Shown: positions 16,228 to 24,206 of the stretch, one piece after another
Layout: each line of letters begins with the position of its first letter
Numbering within the stretch: position 1 is the first letter of the stretch
Origin: Massilia sp. KIM
Lineage (GTDB): Bacteria; Pseudomonadota; Gammaproteobacteria; Burkholderiales; Burkholderiaceae_D
Length of the DNA: 64,000 nt
Assembly: GCF_002007115.1 (NCBI RefSeq)
Contig: NZ_MVAD01000003.1
Span: 434,001-498,000 of the forward strand
Direction of reading: 5' to 3'
Notes under the pieces: generated by a model
The model's input: only the letters and a program-made list of their open reading frames with translations
Told to the model about the DNA's origin: nothing
The model's database searches: none
Position numbers and translations under genes: made by a program

Positions 16228-16836
16228 TTAGACTTTCTCTACCTGCCCGAACTCCAGTTCCACCGGAGTCGCGCGGCCGAAGATGGTGACCGAGACACGC
16301 ACCTTCGACTTTTCGTAGTTGACTTCCTCGACGTTGCCGTTGAAGTCGGTGAAGGGGCCTTCCTTGATACGCACTTGCTCGCCCACTTCGTACAGGACCT
16401 TGGGCCTCGGCTTTTCGACGCCTTCCTGGACCTGCTGCATGATCTTGTCGATCTCGCGCGCCGGGATCGGCGTCGGCTTGTTCGACTTGCCACCGATGAA
16501 ACCGGTGACCTTGCTGGTGTTCTTAACCAGGTGCCAGGTCTCGTCGGTCATTTCCATTTCGACGAGGACGTAGCCCGGGAAGAAGCGGCGCTCGGAGACG
16601 GCTTTCGAGCCGTTGCGCATTTCGACGACTTCCTCGGTCGGAACCAGGATGCGGCCGAACTGTTCCTGCATGCCGGCACGCTCGATGCGTTCGGTCAGGG
16701 CGCGCATCACGCTCTTTTCCATGCCCGAGTAGACGTGCACGACGTACCAGCGCTTGTTGCTGACCGGGACACTCAGCGGCGCACCAGCGTCAGATGCCGG
16801 GACATCGCCCGGCACGTTATCTTGGTTTTCGCTCAT
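16228..16836 (-). CDS. nusG: Transcription termination/antitermination factor NusG
   Basis: NusG links RNA polymerase to Rho and to the ribosome. The protein is 202 residues: an N-terminal extension of about 27 residues, then the NGN domain ([34 protein letters not shown]), and a C-terminal KOW domain near residues 150-200 ([15 protein letters not shown]). E. coli NusG has 181 residues; the extra length is the acidic, probably disordered N-terminus. It lies three bases after the secE stop, the usual coupled pair. Confidence 0.98.
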   Translation of the reverse strand: MSENQDNVPGDVPASDAGAPLSVPVSNKRWYVVHVYSGMEKSVMRALTERIERAGMQEQFGRILVPTEEVVEMRNGSKAVSERRFFPGYVLVEMEMTDETWHLVKNTSKVTGFIGGKSNKPTPIPAREIDKIMQQVQEGVEKPRPKVLYEVGEQVRIKEGPFTDFNGNVEEVNYEKSKVRVSVTIFGRATPVELEFGQVEKV

Positions 16837-16839
16837 TGT

Positions 16840-17226
16840 TTATTTCCAACCCAGGATCACGTCGTACAACAGGAATTCGAGGATCTTATCCGTGCCCCAC
16901 AGGAAGATCGCCATCACGACCACGAAGGCAAACACGATGCCGGTGATCTGGGTGGCTTCGCGGCGGGTCGGCCAGACCACTTTCTTGGTCTCGCGCACGG
17001 ACTCCTTGGCGAAGTTCAGGAAATCGCGGCCGGAGGCGGAGGTCCACAAAAGCAGGACAGCAAAAACTAAACCAGCCACGAGGGCGCCTGCGGCGACCAA
17101 GGCTGGTTTGTTCTGGCCGGTCAGGTAAAAGAACCCGACCACACCTGCAATCACAGCAACCACCGCCAGAGCAACCTTGAACTTGTCATTCGAGGTGCTG
17201 ACAGTTTGCACGGATTGATTAGACAT
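16840..17226 (-). CDS. secE: Protein translocase subunit SecE
   Basis: This is an essential component of the SecYEG channel. The 128-residue protein has two N-terminal hydrophobic helices (about residues 18-35 and 43-62), an amphipathic helix with the conserved FAKESVRETKKVVWPTRREA, and a C-terminal TM helix. That is the three-TM form also found in E. coli (127 residues). It sits between tRNA-Trp and nusG, which is the standard order. Confidence 0.97.
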   Translation of the reverse strand: MSNQSVQTVSTSNDKFKVALAVVAVIAGVVGFFYLTGQNKPALVAAGALVAGLVFAVLLLWTSASGRDFLNFAKESVRETKKVVWPTRREATQITGIVFAFVVVMAIFLWGTDKILEFLLYDVILGWK

Positions 17227-17262
17227 TCTTGTTTACTTTCGGTGCTGCGCACCAGAATTCGG

Positions 17263-17338
17263 TGGCAGGGGCGGAGGGAATCGAACCCGCGACCTTCGGT
17301 TTTGGAGACCGACGCTCTGCCAATTGAGCTACACCCCT
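17263..17338 (-). tRNA. tRNA-Trp (CCA anticodon)
   Basis: This 76-base gene includes an encoded 3' CCA. The acceptor stem AGGGGTG/CGCCCCT, D-arm GCTCAATTGGCAGAGC, anticodon loop CTCCAAA with anticodon CCA, and T-arm GCGGGTTCGATTCCC are all intact. It lies between tuf and secE, as in many proteobacteria, and is probably released from the long transcript by processing. Confidence 0.98.
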
Positions 17339-17402
17339 ACGAAAACTTCTCGTTGAATCCAGCATTATACACGGTACACGCGTACCGGACAATGCTGTTC
17401 GA

Positions 17403-17428
17403 GGGAAACGGAAGTTTCTCCGCTTCCC
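17403..17428 (-). other. Strong hairpin between tuf and tRNA-Trp
   Basis: In the minus-strand RNA, GGGAAGCGGA pairs with TCCGTTTCCC (one G-U pair) around a six-base loop, 15 bases after the tuf stop. No U tract follows, so it is not a canonical terminator. It may protect the tuf mRNA 3' end after the tRNA is cut out, or it may weakly attenuate expression of secE and nusG. Confidence 0.6.
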
Positions 17429-17443
17429 CCTGCATCGACTTAA

Positions 17444-18634
17444 TTAGGCGATGATCTTGGCAACCACGCCGGCGCCGACGGTACGGCCGCCTTCGCGGAT
17501 TGCGAAGCGCAGACCTTCTTCCATCGCGATCGGAGCGATCAGCTTGACGGTGATCGACACGTTGTCGCCAGGCATGACCATTTCTTTGTCGGCCGGCAGC
17601 ACGATCGAACCGGTCACGTCAGTCGTACGGAAGTAGAACTGCGGACGGTAGTTGTTGAAGAACGGGGTGTGACGGCCGCCTTCGTCTTTCGACAGGACGT
17701 ACACTTCGCCGGTGAAGTCGGTGTGCGGCTTGATCGAGCCCGGCTTGGCCAGAACCTGGCCGCGCTGGACGTCTTCACGCTTGGTGCCGCGCAGCAGCAG
17801 ACCGACGTTGTCGCCTGCCTGACCCTGATCCAGCAGCTTGCGAAACATTTCCACGCCGGTGCAGGTGGTCTTGACGGTGTCAACGATACCGACGATTTCG
17901 ATTTCTTCGCCGACCTTGATCACGCCACGCTCGACACGACCGGTCACCACGGTGCCGCGGCCCGAGATCGAGAACACGTCTTCCACCGGCATCAGGAAGG
18001 CGCCGTCAACGGCACGTTCCGGGGTCGGGATGTAGCTGTCCAGCGCTTCGGCCAGACGCATGATGCAGTCTTCGCCCATTTCGCCAGCCTGGCCTTCCAG
18101 GGCCATACGTGCCGAACCCTTGATGATCGGCAGGTCGTCGCCCGGGAACTCGTACTTCGACAGCAGCTCGCGCACTTCCATTTCGACCAGTTCCAGCAGT
18201 TCTGCGTCGTCGACCAGGTCGCACTTGTTCAGGAACACGATGATGTACGGAACGCCAACCTGACGCGCCAGCAGGATGTGCTCGCGGGTCTGCGGCATCG
18301 GGCCGTCAGCGGCCGAGCACACCAGGATCGCGCCGTCCATCTGCGCAGCACCGGTAATCATGTTCTTGATGTAGTCGGCGTGGCCCGGGCAGTCAACGTG
18401 CGCGTAGTGACGGTTCGCGGTCTCGTACTCGACGTGCGCGGTGTTGATGGTGATGCCGCGTGCCTTCTCTTCCGGAGCCGCGTCGATCTGGTCGTATGCC
18501 TTGGCTTCGCCGCCGAACTTCTTCGACAGAACGGTTGCGATCGCAGCCGTCAGGGTGGTTTTGCCGTGGTCAACGTGACCGATGGTGCCGACGTTGACGT
18601 GCGGCTTGGTCCGTTCGAATTTTTCCTTTGCCAT
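17444..18634 (-). CDS. tuf: Elongation factor Tu
   Basis: EF-Tu is the GTPase that delivers aminoacyl-tRNA to the ribosome. The 396 residues are the usual length. The P-loop GHVDHGKT is at residues 19-26, DCPGHADY near 81-88 and NKCD near 136-139, followed by domains 2 and 3 ending [16 protein letters not shown]. This copy is tufB-like, with tRNA-Thr upstream and secE downstream. Betaproteobacteria usually carry a second copy in the str operon, outside this window. Confidence 0.99.
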   Translation of the reverse strand: MAKEKFERTKPHVNVGTIGHVDHGKTTLTAAIATVLSKKFGGEAKAYDQIDAAPEEKARGITINTAHVEYETANRHYAHVDCPGHADYIKNMITGAAQMDGAILVCSAADGPMPQTREHILLARQVGVPYIIVFLNKCDLVDDAELLELVEMEVRELLSKYEFPGDDLPIIKGSARMALEGQAGEMGEDCIMRLAEALDSYIPTPERAVDGAFLMPVEDVFSISGRGTVVTGRVERGVIKVGEEIEIVGIVDTVKTTCTGVEMFRKLLDQGQAGDNVGLLLRGTKREDVQRGQVLAKPGSIKPHTDFTGEVYVLSKDEGGRHTPFFNNYRPQFYFRTTDVTGSIVLPADKEMVMPGDNVSITVKLIAPIAMEEGLRFAIREGGRTVGAGVVAKIIA

Positions 18635-18719
18635 TTCAGACTCCTAAGATCTAACGATTTTTTTGAGAATTACCAGGCACACCTGACGGACGAGTATTGC
18701 GGACTGCCGTACAAAATTC

Positions 18720-18794
<75 letters not shown>

Positions 18795-18829
18795 TTATTT
18801 TTTGCGGCTAGATAACTCACCGCACAAAC

Positions 18830-18903
18830 TGGAGCGGGTGAAGGGAATCGAACCCTCGTCGTAAGCTTGGAAGGCTTCTGCTCTACCATTGAGCTACACC
18901 CGC
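18830..18903 (-). tRNA. tRNA-Gly (TCC anticodon)
   Basis: This 74-base gene includes CCA. The acceptor stem GCGGGTG/CACCCGC, D-arm GCTCAATGGTAGAGC, anticodon loop CTTCCAA (anticodon TCC) and T-arm GAGGGTTCGATTCCCTT are intact. It is the second gene of the tRNA-Tyr/Gly/Thr-tuf transcript. Confidence 0.98.
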
Positions 18904-18937
18904 GAGGTACAACTTTCAATTCCTTCGACTCTTCTTT

Positions 18938-19022
18938 TGGTGGTGGGGGCTGGATTCGAACCAGCGTACTCAGAGAGGGCAGATTTACAGTCTGCTGCCT
19001 TTAACCACTCGGCCACCCCACC
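18938..19022 (-). tRNA. tRNA-Tyr (GTA anticodon)
   Basis: This 85-base class II tRNA has an encoded CCA. The acceptor stem GGTGGGG/CCCCACC, anticodon loop CTGTAAA with anticodon GTA, a long variable arm (CCCTCTCTGAGTACG) and T-arm CTGGTTCGAATCCAG are present. It is the promoter-proximal gene of the block and follows the -10 box by about 14 bases. Confidence 0.98.
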
Positions 19023-19036
19023 GCGAAGAACCGCAG

Positions 19037-19065
19037 AGTATGAAGCAATCTCAACGTATTGTCAA
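19037..19065 (-). promoter_or_regulatory. Sigma-70 promoter of the tRNA-tuf-secE transcription unit
   Basis: On the minus strand a perfect -35 TTGACA (19065-19060) and a -10 CATACT (19042-19037) are separated by exactly 17 bases. A GC-rich segment, CTGCGG, follows the -10, as in stringently controlled stable-RNA promoters. The tRNA-Tyr gene begins 14 bases further on. Growth-rate and ppGpp control are expected from this class, not shown. Confidence 0.88.
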
Positions 19066-19214
19066 CTATTTCGCCGCAGACTTTGTCTGCCTCGCATAGC
19101 AGCGTTGCTTCGGGGCGTGATTGTATAGGGCAGGCTTGAAAGCTGCAAGGGCTGTTTTGTGTGGAGTGCAAAAAAGGTGGACGTGGGGAATGGCGGGTTG
19201 GATGGGGTCGCTTG

Positions 19215-19593
19215 AACTTGGGCTCCCGCCTGCGCGGGAGCGACGTGGAGGCGCTTCAGCGACGTGCAGGCGCTTCATCTAAAGGGACTTGTAGCGATCT
19301 GCCAGGTAGGGCATACGCGCTTTGGCCAAGGCAGTTGTAGCGAACGGCTACGCTACGTACACCAGGGCCTGCTGCACGAGACTTGGGCTCCCGCCTGCGC
19401 GGGAGCGACGTGGAGGCGCTTCAGCGACGTGGAGGCGCTTCAGCGACGTGCAGGCGCTTCATCTAAAGGGACTCGTAGCGATCTGCCAGCTACGGTGACC
19501 GCGCTTTGGCCCAGGCACTTGTAGCAAACCGCTACGTAAACTCAGGGCCCGCTGCACAAGAACGTCGCCCCCGCGCAGGCGGGGGCCCAAGTT
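19215..19593. repeat. Tandem duplication (165 and 180 bp) with nested 19-bp repeats, bounded by REP-like palindromes
   Basis: Copy 1 spans 19216-19380 and copy 2 spans 19381-19560. Each begins with the palindrome ACTTGGGCTCCCGCCTGCGC and its arm GGGAGCGACGT, and ends GCTGCAC(G/A)AG. Inside, the 19-bp unit GACGTGGAGGCGCTTCAGC occurs once in copy 1 and twice in copy 2, each time followed by a variant ending CAGGCGCTTCATC. A palindrome in the opposite orientation closes the block at 19561-19593. The bodies differ by scattered substitutions, so the duplication is not recent. The whole gap 19023-19606 has no credible gene. Confidence 0.85.
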
Positions 19594-19606
19594 CCCCAAC
19601 CGGCAC

Positions 19607-21130
19607 CTAGGGCGCCAGCGCCGCCAGCACCTGTCCTTTCAGGGCCTTGATCAAGGACGTCTCATCCGGCGGCACGCCCTCCGGCGCGATCTCGGTACGG
19701 TCCGCGTAGAACAGCCCGAGCTGGGCCTTCCCCACCACCAGCGGCAGCACGATGAAGCTCCTGGAATCCGGCAGCAGCTCCTTGTGCCAGGCCGGCAGCA
19801 GGTCGCGGATCTTGGGGCTGCGCGCATCCGAGATCATCAGGTCGGCATCGTTCTCCATCGCCAGGTGGAACAAGTCCTTGCCGCCCGCCGGGAAGGCGAA
19901 GCCGGCCTGCAGCCGGTCGCTGCCCTCCCCCAGCGACACCCGGGCCCGGTATTGGCTGCTGCGCGCATCCTTCAGGCACACGGTGGCGAAGCGGAAGCCC
20001 AGTGCGCCATACAAGGTCTCGAGCACACCCATGATCACGTCGTTGACCTTGCCCCGCCCCGAGGCGCGCAGCTGGGTCACATCCTGCACCCCGGCCAGCA
20101 GCAGTTCGCGCGCATTCTTCGGCTTGCCGCTCGGATAAGTCCCCTCCAGCACTTCCTCGCCCGCATCCAGCGTCGCCAGCAGCAGCACGTTGGGCAGGCC
20201 GCTCGGCTCGGGCGCGGTCTTGGGCGCGGGCTCCATGTTCATGCTCTGCAGCAGGGCGCTCATGCCGTCCTGGACATTGGCGAACAGGCTGTCCATGCGC
20301 GCCTGGTCGAGGTCGAGCGCCTCGCCGTAGCGCTGCAGCAGGCCGAGCGCCTCCGGGGTGGCGGCCGGCTCGTGGCTGCGGCCCATCAGGCGCGCGATGT
20401 CCAGGCCGAAGGACGCCACCTGGCGCATCCACTCGCCGCGGTTGCTGGCGACCTGGAGCGCGGTCGGCGGCAACGAGGCCTGGGCGCGCACGATCAGGTC
20501 GGGAATCTTCCATTCCGCCAGCACCGCCTGGGCCAAGGCGTCGTAGCTGCAGCCCAGGATCAGCTGCGAAGCCTGCCCCACCGTGTGCTTGCCGGCCGCG
20601 ATCAGGGCGGCGATCTCGCGGTAACGGTCGTGCTCGTGGCAGGCCACCAGCAACTGGCCCAGGTTCTTGAACAAGGCGCAGATGGCCGCCTCTTCCGCGC
20701 CCTGGTAAAAGCTGTGGTGGGCCATCTCGCGCCCGACCAGGCTGGCGCACAGGGCCGCCTCGAGCTCGACCCGGACGCTGCCGGCGTGCTCGCCGGCGTC
20801 CAGGGCGTCGACCAGCAGCATGGCCAGGGCGGTGGCGCGGACGTTGTCGAAGCCCAGCAGGGAAATGGCGCGCGAGATGGTGGTCACCGGCGTGCCGGAC
20901 ACGGTGCGGTAGTGGACGGTGTTCGACAGGCGCAGGATGCGCTGGGTCAGGGCCACGTCCGACACCACGTAATAGGCCAGGTCGTGGGCGCCCTTGTCCT
21001 CGCCGGAGGCCATCTCGACCACGCGCGCGATCGCGGCGCCGAGGGCGAACATTTCCTCGTTACCGCAGACCTTTTGCATCAGCGCCGCGCGCACGCGGCG
21101 GGTGACGCCCTCCGGTGGCAGGGTGGTCAT
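19607..21130 (-). CDS. HDOD-domain protein with C-terminal GAF-like domain
   Basis: This is a 507-residue cytoplasmic signalling protein. The HDOD domain covers about residues 15-215 (VVSDVALTQRILRLSNTVHY, ISRAISLLGFDNVRATALAM, LFKNLGQLL). HDOD proteins resemble HD phosphohydrolases but lack their metal site. The region at about 330-500 looks like a GAF sensor (VLETLYGALGFRFATVCLKD, SFIVLPLVVGKAQLGLFYAD). It starts three bases after a REC-TPR protein stop, so the two form a two-gene unit and probably act together. The output is unknown; HDOD-GAF proteins often feed into c-di-GMP or surface-behaviour pathways. Confidence 0.88.
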   Translation of the reverse strand: MTTLPPEGVTRRVRAALMQKVCGNEEMFALGAAIARVVEMASGEDKGAHDLAYYVVSDVALTQRILRLSNTVHYRTVSGTPVTTISRAISLLGFDNVRATALAMLLVDALDAGEHAGSVRVELEAALCASLVGREMAHHSFYQGAEEAAICALFKNLGQLLVACHEHDRYREIAALIAAGKHTVGQASQLILGCSYDALAQAVLAEWKIPDLIVRAQASLPPTALQVASNRGEWMRQVASFGLDIARLMGRSHEPAATPEALGLLQRYGEALDLDQARMDSLFANVQDGMSALLQSMNMEPAPKTAPEPSGLPNVLLLATLDAGEEVLEGTYPSGKPKNARELLLAGVQDVTQLRASGRGKVNDVIMGVLETLYGALGFRFATVCLKDARSSQYRARVSLGEGSDRLQAGFAFPAGGKDLFHLAMENDADLMISDARSPKIRDLLPAWHKELLPDSRSFIVLPLVVGKAQLGLFYADRTEIAPEGVPPDETSLIKALKGQVLAALAP

Positions 21131-21133
21131 GGC

Positions 21134-22786
21134 TTAGCCTACCTTCTGGAGCGGTGCGGCGCTCTTGCGCGGCGCCGCCCTGTTGTACTTCTTGAGCACC
21201 TGCTGGTGCAGGGCCGCGAGCGCGCCCAGCTTGGCATTGCCCGGATCGAGCTGGCGCACCTTGCCGATCAGGGCCGGCACCTGCTGGCCGAGGCGATCTT
21301 CCCAGCCCTGGTGCTCTAGGCAGCGCAGCACGGCCAGGGCGGCGTTGAAGGCCACCGCCGGATTCTGCGGCAGCTTGGCCGCCGCTTCCAGCATCAGGCC
21401 GACCGCGCCCTTGTAGTCGCCGCTGCGGGCGCGGGCGGCGCCGTCGGCCACCAGGTCGACCACGTGCTGGCGGCTTTCCTGGGCCAGGGTGCGCGCCAGT
21501 TCGCCGTGGCCGGCCTGCTCCAGCACGCCCATGGCGCGCAGCACCATGGCGTCGTTGGCCGCGTTGCGCATCACGTCGCGCACGATGTCGCTGGCGCCCT
21601 CGGCCATGTCGTTGTCGAGGCAGGCGCGCGCCAGTTCCAGCTTGATGTCAGGCGAGAGGTTGGGCGCGTCCTTGGCCGCGTCCAGCGCCGTGTTCAGGGA
21701 CTCGTTGAGGCGGGTCTCGTTGCCCGTGTACTCATGCAGCAGGGCCGATGAGATCGCGCTGCACAGGGCGGTATTGGGACGCCCGCCCATGGAACGGTCG
21801 AGGTCGCGGATCACGGCGGCGGCGGCCACCGGGTCGCCCTTGCGCACCAGGGTGCGCACCAGCTTGACGTGGTCCTCGGGATCGCGGAATTCGGAATACT
21901 TGGCCTTCTCGACCACCTTGCGCAGCGCCTTCTCGGCGGCCTCGGTGTCGCCTGCCTCGAAGGCGGTCTCGCCCAGGGTGCGCAGGCGCCGCACGGCATG
22001 CGGCGAGACCGCCACCGCCTCGTGCAGCACGGTCTTCGACTTTCCCAGGTCACCCACCGCCGCATGGGTGCGCGCCAGCCAGTCGTAGGCGTCGACGAAG
22101 GTCTGGTTGCTGGAGACCAGGTCTTCCAGGATCTCGCGCGCTTCCTCGTAGCGCTGGCGCACGAACAGGGTCTTGGCCAGGCCCAGGCGGGCCCAGGCGA
22201 TGGCCTTGGCTTCCACCAGCTGGCGGTAGATCGGCTCGGCCTGGTCGGCCTCGCCCAGGAACATGTGCAGCTCGGCGCGCAGGCGCAGGAAGTCGATGGC
22301 GTAGCGCGGATACTGGGCCTGGCCCTCGATGCAGGCGGCCAGCGCCTCCTGCTGGTCGCCCGCTTCCATCAGGGTATACACAGGGAGGAAGGCGTTGCGG
22401 CGGTCGAGGGCGCGCGCGATGCGCTCGAGCAGGCGGTCGGCGGTGAAGGGCTTGAGCACGTAGTCGGTGGGCGCCAGCTCGGCGGCGCTGACCACCTTGC
22501 TGTGGTTGCCCTCGGCGGTGACCATGAAGAACATGGTGGCGAGCGCCATCAGCTTGTGGTGGCGCAGGTCCTCGAGCAGCTGCTGGCCGTCCTGGCCGCC
22601 TTCGAGGTCGTACTCGCACAGCACCAGGTCGAACTGGCGCAGCCCGAGCTGCTTGACGGCCTGGTTGGAGCTGCTGGCGTGCTCGATCTTCGTCAGGCCG
22701 CACATGTTGAGCATGCTGTGGATATTGGCGCGCATGCCCGAATGGGGCTCGATGATCAGGGCGGTGAGGCCTTCTAATTCGTTCAT
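21134..22786 (-). CDS. REC-TPR protein with Glu at the phospho-acceptor position
   Basis: This 550-residue protein has a receiver domain at residues 1-128 and a long tetratricopeptide region from about 130 to 540. Aligned without gaps from ALIIEPHSGMR to CheY FLVVDDFSTMR, the acceptor Asp57 of CheY falls on Glu58 here (LVLCEYD). The acidic pair DD is reduced to Glu13-Pro14. The switch Thr90 (FMVTAEG) and Lys112 (YVLKPF) remain. This suggests a receiver fixed in a phosphorylated-like state, or one that does not use phosphate. It precedes the HDOD gene. TPR repeats point to a protein-binding role, with no DNA-binding output. Confidence 0.9.
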   Translation of the reverse strand: MNELEGLTALIIEPHSGMRANIHSMLNMCGLTKIEHASSSNQAVKQLGLRQFDLVLCEYDLEGGQDGQQLLEDLRHHKLMALATMFFMVTAEGNHSKVVSAAELAPTDYVLKPFTADRLLERIARALDRRNAFLPVYTLMEAGDQQEALAACIEGQAQYPRYAIDFLRLRAELHMFLGEADQAEPIYRQLVEAKAIAWARLGLAKTLFVRQRYEEAREILEDLVSSNQTFVDAYDWLARTHAAVGDLGKSKTVLHEAVAVSPHAVRRLRTLGETAFEAGDTEAAEKALRKVVEKAKYSEFRDPEDHVKLVRTLVRKGDPVAAAAVIRDLDRSMGGRPNTALCSAISSALLHEYTGNETRLNESLNTALDAAKDAPNLSPDIKLELARACLDNDMAEGASDIVRDVMRNAANDAMVLRAMGVLEQAGHGELARTLAQESRQHVVDLVADGAARARSGDYKGAVGLMLEAAAKLPQNPAVAFNAALAVLRCLEHQGWEDRLGQQVPALIGKVRQLDPGNAKLGALAALHQQVLKKYNRAAPRKSAAPLQKVG

Positions 22787-22943
22787 GTTGTTCCGTTAAG
22801 CCTGCGTTGGGCATCCCGGCCGCTGCTGCATGGGCGCGCGGCGTCGGTCCAGTATATTACGGCACGGAACTAAAAATACTTAGAATGGGTAGCCAAACAG
22901 TGCTGCGTGGAAAAAAACGACAGCCCTAAGCCTAATATTGTTC

Positions 22944-23083
22944 AGTTAGCAGAAAAACCGTCGCCCCGGCGAAGGCCTGGTCGGCCACGCCGGGGCCCAA
23001 GTTCGGCGGCTCGACAGCTCGGAGAACTTGGATTCCGGCGTGGCCGACCAGGCCTGCGCCGGAATGACGTGTATGCGCTAACT
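22944..23083. repeat. Composite REP-doublet element, copy 1 (140 bp)
   Basis: The element starts AGTTAGC and ends GCTAACT, with two REP-like palindromes in opposite orientation inside (22959-23003 and 23025-23070). Both contain the extra inner segment GGCCTGGTCGGCCACGCC. Copy 2 is at 56302-56428 in the reverse orientation. The element fills most of the 323-base gap between the REC-TPR and J-domain genes (22787-23109); the rest of the gap shows nothing clear. Confidence 0.85.
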
Positions 23084-23109
23084 TAACTGCATTACAGCCC
23101 GAGGCCGGC

Positions 23110-24084
23110 TTAGTTGCCTGGATTGAAAGCCGCCGCCTGGCGCAGCGGAGCGCGGCGGCCGTTGATGCATTCGCCCTTGGGCGCGCCGATCAGGATGTTC
23201 TGGTAGCGCACTTCGTACTTGCCGGCCGCCAGCTTGTCGATCAGGAAAGTCTCGCGCGCGCCGACAAAGGCGTGGCGCACGTTGGCGCGGCGGTCCAGGT
23301 CATAGAGCTTGACGAAGACCGGCGAGCCATTCGCGCTGTTGTCGACCACCACCTGCATTTCGCTGCCGTTGTTGCCGACGGGGTAGCCCGGCACATAGCC
23401 GGACTCGGCCGGCCAGGGGTCGCCGCTGGGCGCGGTCATGGTCTGCAGGTCGGTGCTGCAGTCGGGCGCGCGCGCCGGCACCACCAGCTGGGTGACGGCC
23501 AGGGCCTTGATGTCGGGCGGCGGTTCCTTGCCGGCCTCGCCGCTGTAGCGGCGGGCCCAGCCTTCGATGCTGTTGTCGTTGCCGGGATCGTCGGCATGGG
23601 CGGCGCTGGCCGCGACCTCCGGCTTGCCGGGCCAGGCCAGGGCGCTAGGCAGCATGTGGGGCTGCTGGGCCAGCAGCACGGCGGCGCCGGCCCCAGCCAC
23701 GAAGCAGGTCGACAGGCCCAGCCACCAGCGCGGATCGCGCATCAGGCGCGCGCGGCGCGGCCGCTCGGGCGGACGGGCTTCCCAGCTCTCGGGCGCCTTC
23801 TGGCGCTCGCGCCCCTGCCCTTCCTCGGCGCTGGAACTCTCCAGCCATTCGACTTCCCATTCTTCCGAGGCGATCCACTCGTCGTGCTCCTTGCGGCGCA
23901 CCGGGTCGGACAGGGTGTTATAGGCGGTGTTGACGATCGCCATGATGCGGGCGGCCTTTTCGTCGCCCGGATTCTTGTCGGGATGGTATTTCTGGCTCAG
24001 GGCCTTGTAGGCGGCACGAATGACCTCCTGCGGCGCGTGGCGCGACACTTTCAGGTTGTCATAATGGGTATGGATCTTGGCCAT
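23110..24084 (-). CDS. Membrane-anchored J-domain protein
   Basis: This 324-residue protein has an N-terminal J-domain at about residues 5-70, with HPD at 34-36 (QKYHPDKNPGDEKAARIM), the motif that stimulates DnaK ATPase. A charged linker follows, then one TM helix at about 119-138 (WWLGLSTCFVAGAGAAVLLA), then a periplasmic Pro/Ala-rich region. A C-terminal domain at about 240-310 contains MQVVVDNSANGSPVFVKLYD. It lacks the G/F region and zinc fingers of DnaJ, so it is a type III co-chaperone. Its client is unknown. The C-terminal domain resembles modules found in other membrane J-proteins; I cannot name it. Confidence 0.87.
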   Translation of the reverse strand: MAKIHTHYDNLKVSRHAPQEVIRAAYKALSQKYHPDKNPGDEKAARIMAIVNTAYNTLSDPVRRKEHDEWIASEEWEVEWLESSSAEEGQGRERQKAPESWEARPPERPRRARLMRDPRWWLGLSTCFVAGAGAAVLLAQQPHMLPSALAWPGKPEVAASAAHADDPGNDNSIEGWARRYSGEAGKEPPPDIKALAVTQLVVPARAPDCSTDLQTMTAPSGDPWPAESGYVPGYPVGNNGSEMQVVVDNSANGSPVFVKLYDLDRRANVRHAFVGARETFLIDKLAAGKYEVRYQNILIGAPKGECINGRRAPLRQAAAFNPGN

Positions 24085-24206
24085 GTCTGGGGCGTGCCCG
24101 CTGCGTTCTCATCAACTCATGATAGCCGATCCTGGAAGCCGGACCAGGCGCGGGGATACGCACAGCTTAGCCGGATTTGTGTCCGCTGTGCAAGATATCA
24201 TAAAGT

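Noticed and set aside
19215..19593. Possible CRISPR array
   Set aside because: The repeats are two long blocks plus irregular 19-bp units, without regular unique spacers, and no cas gene is present.
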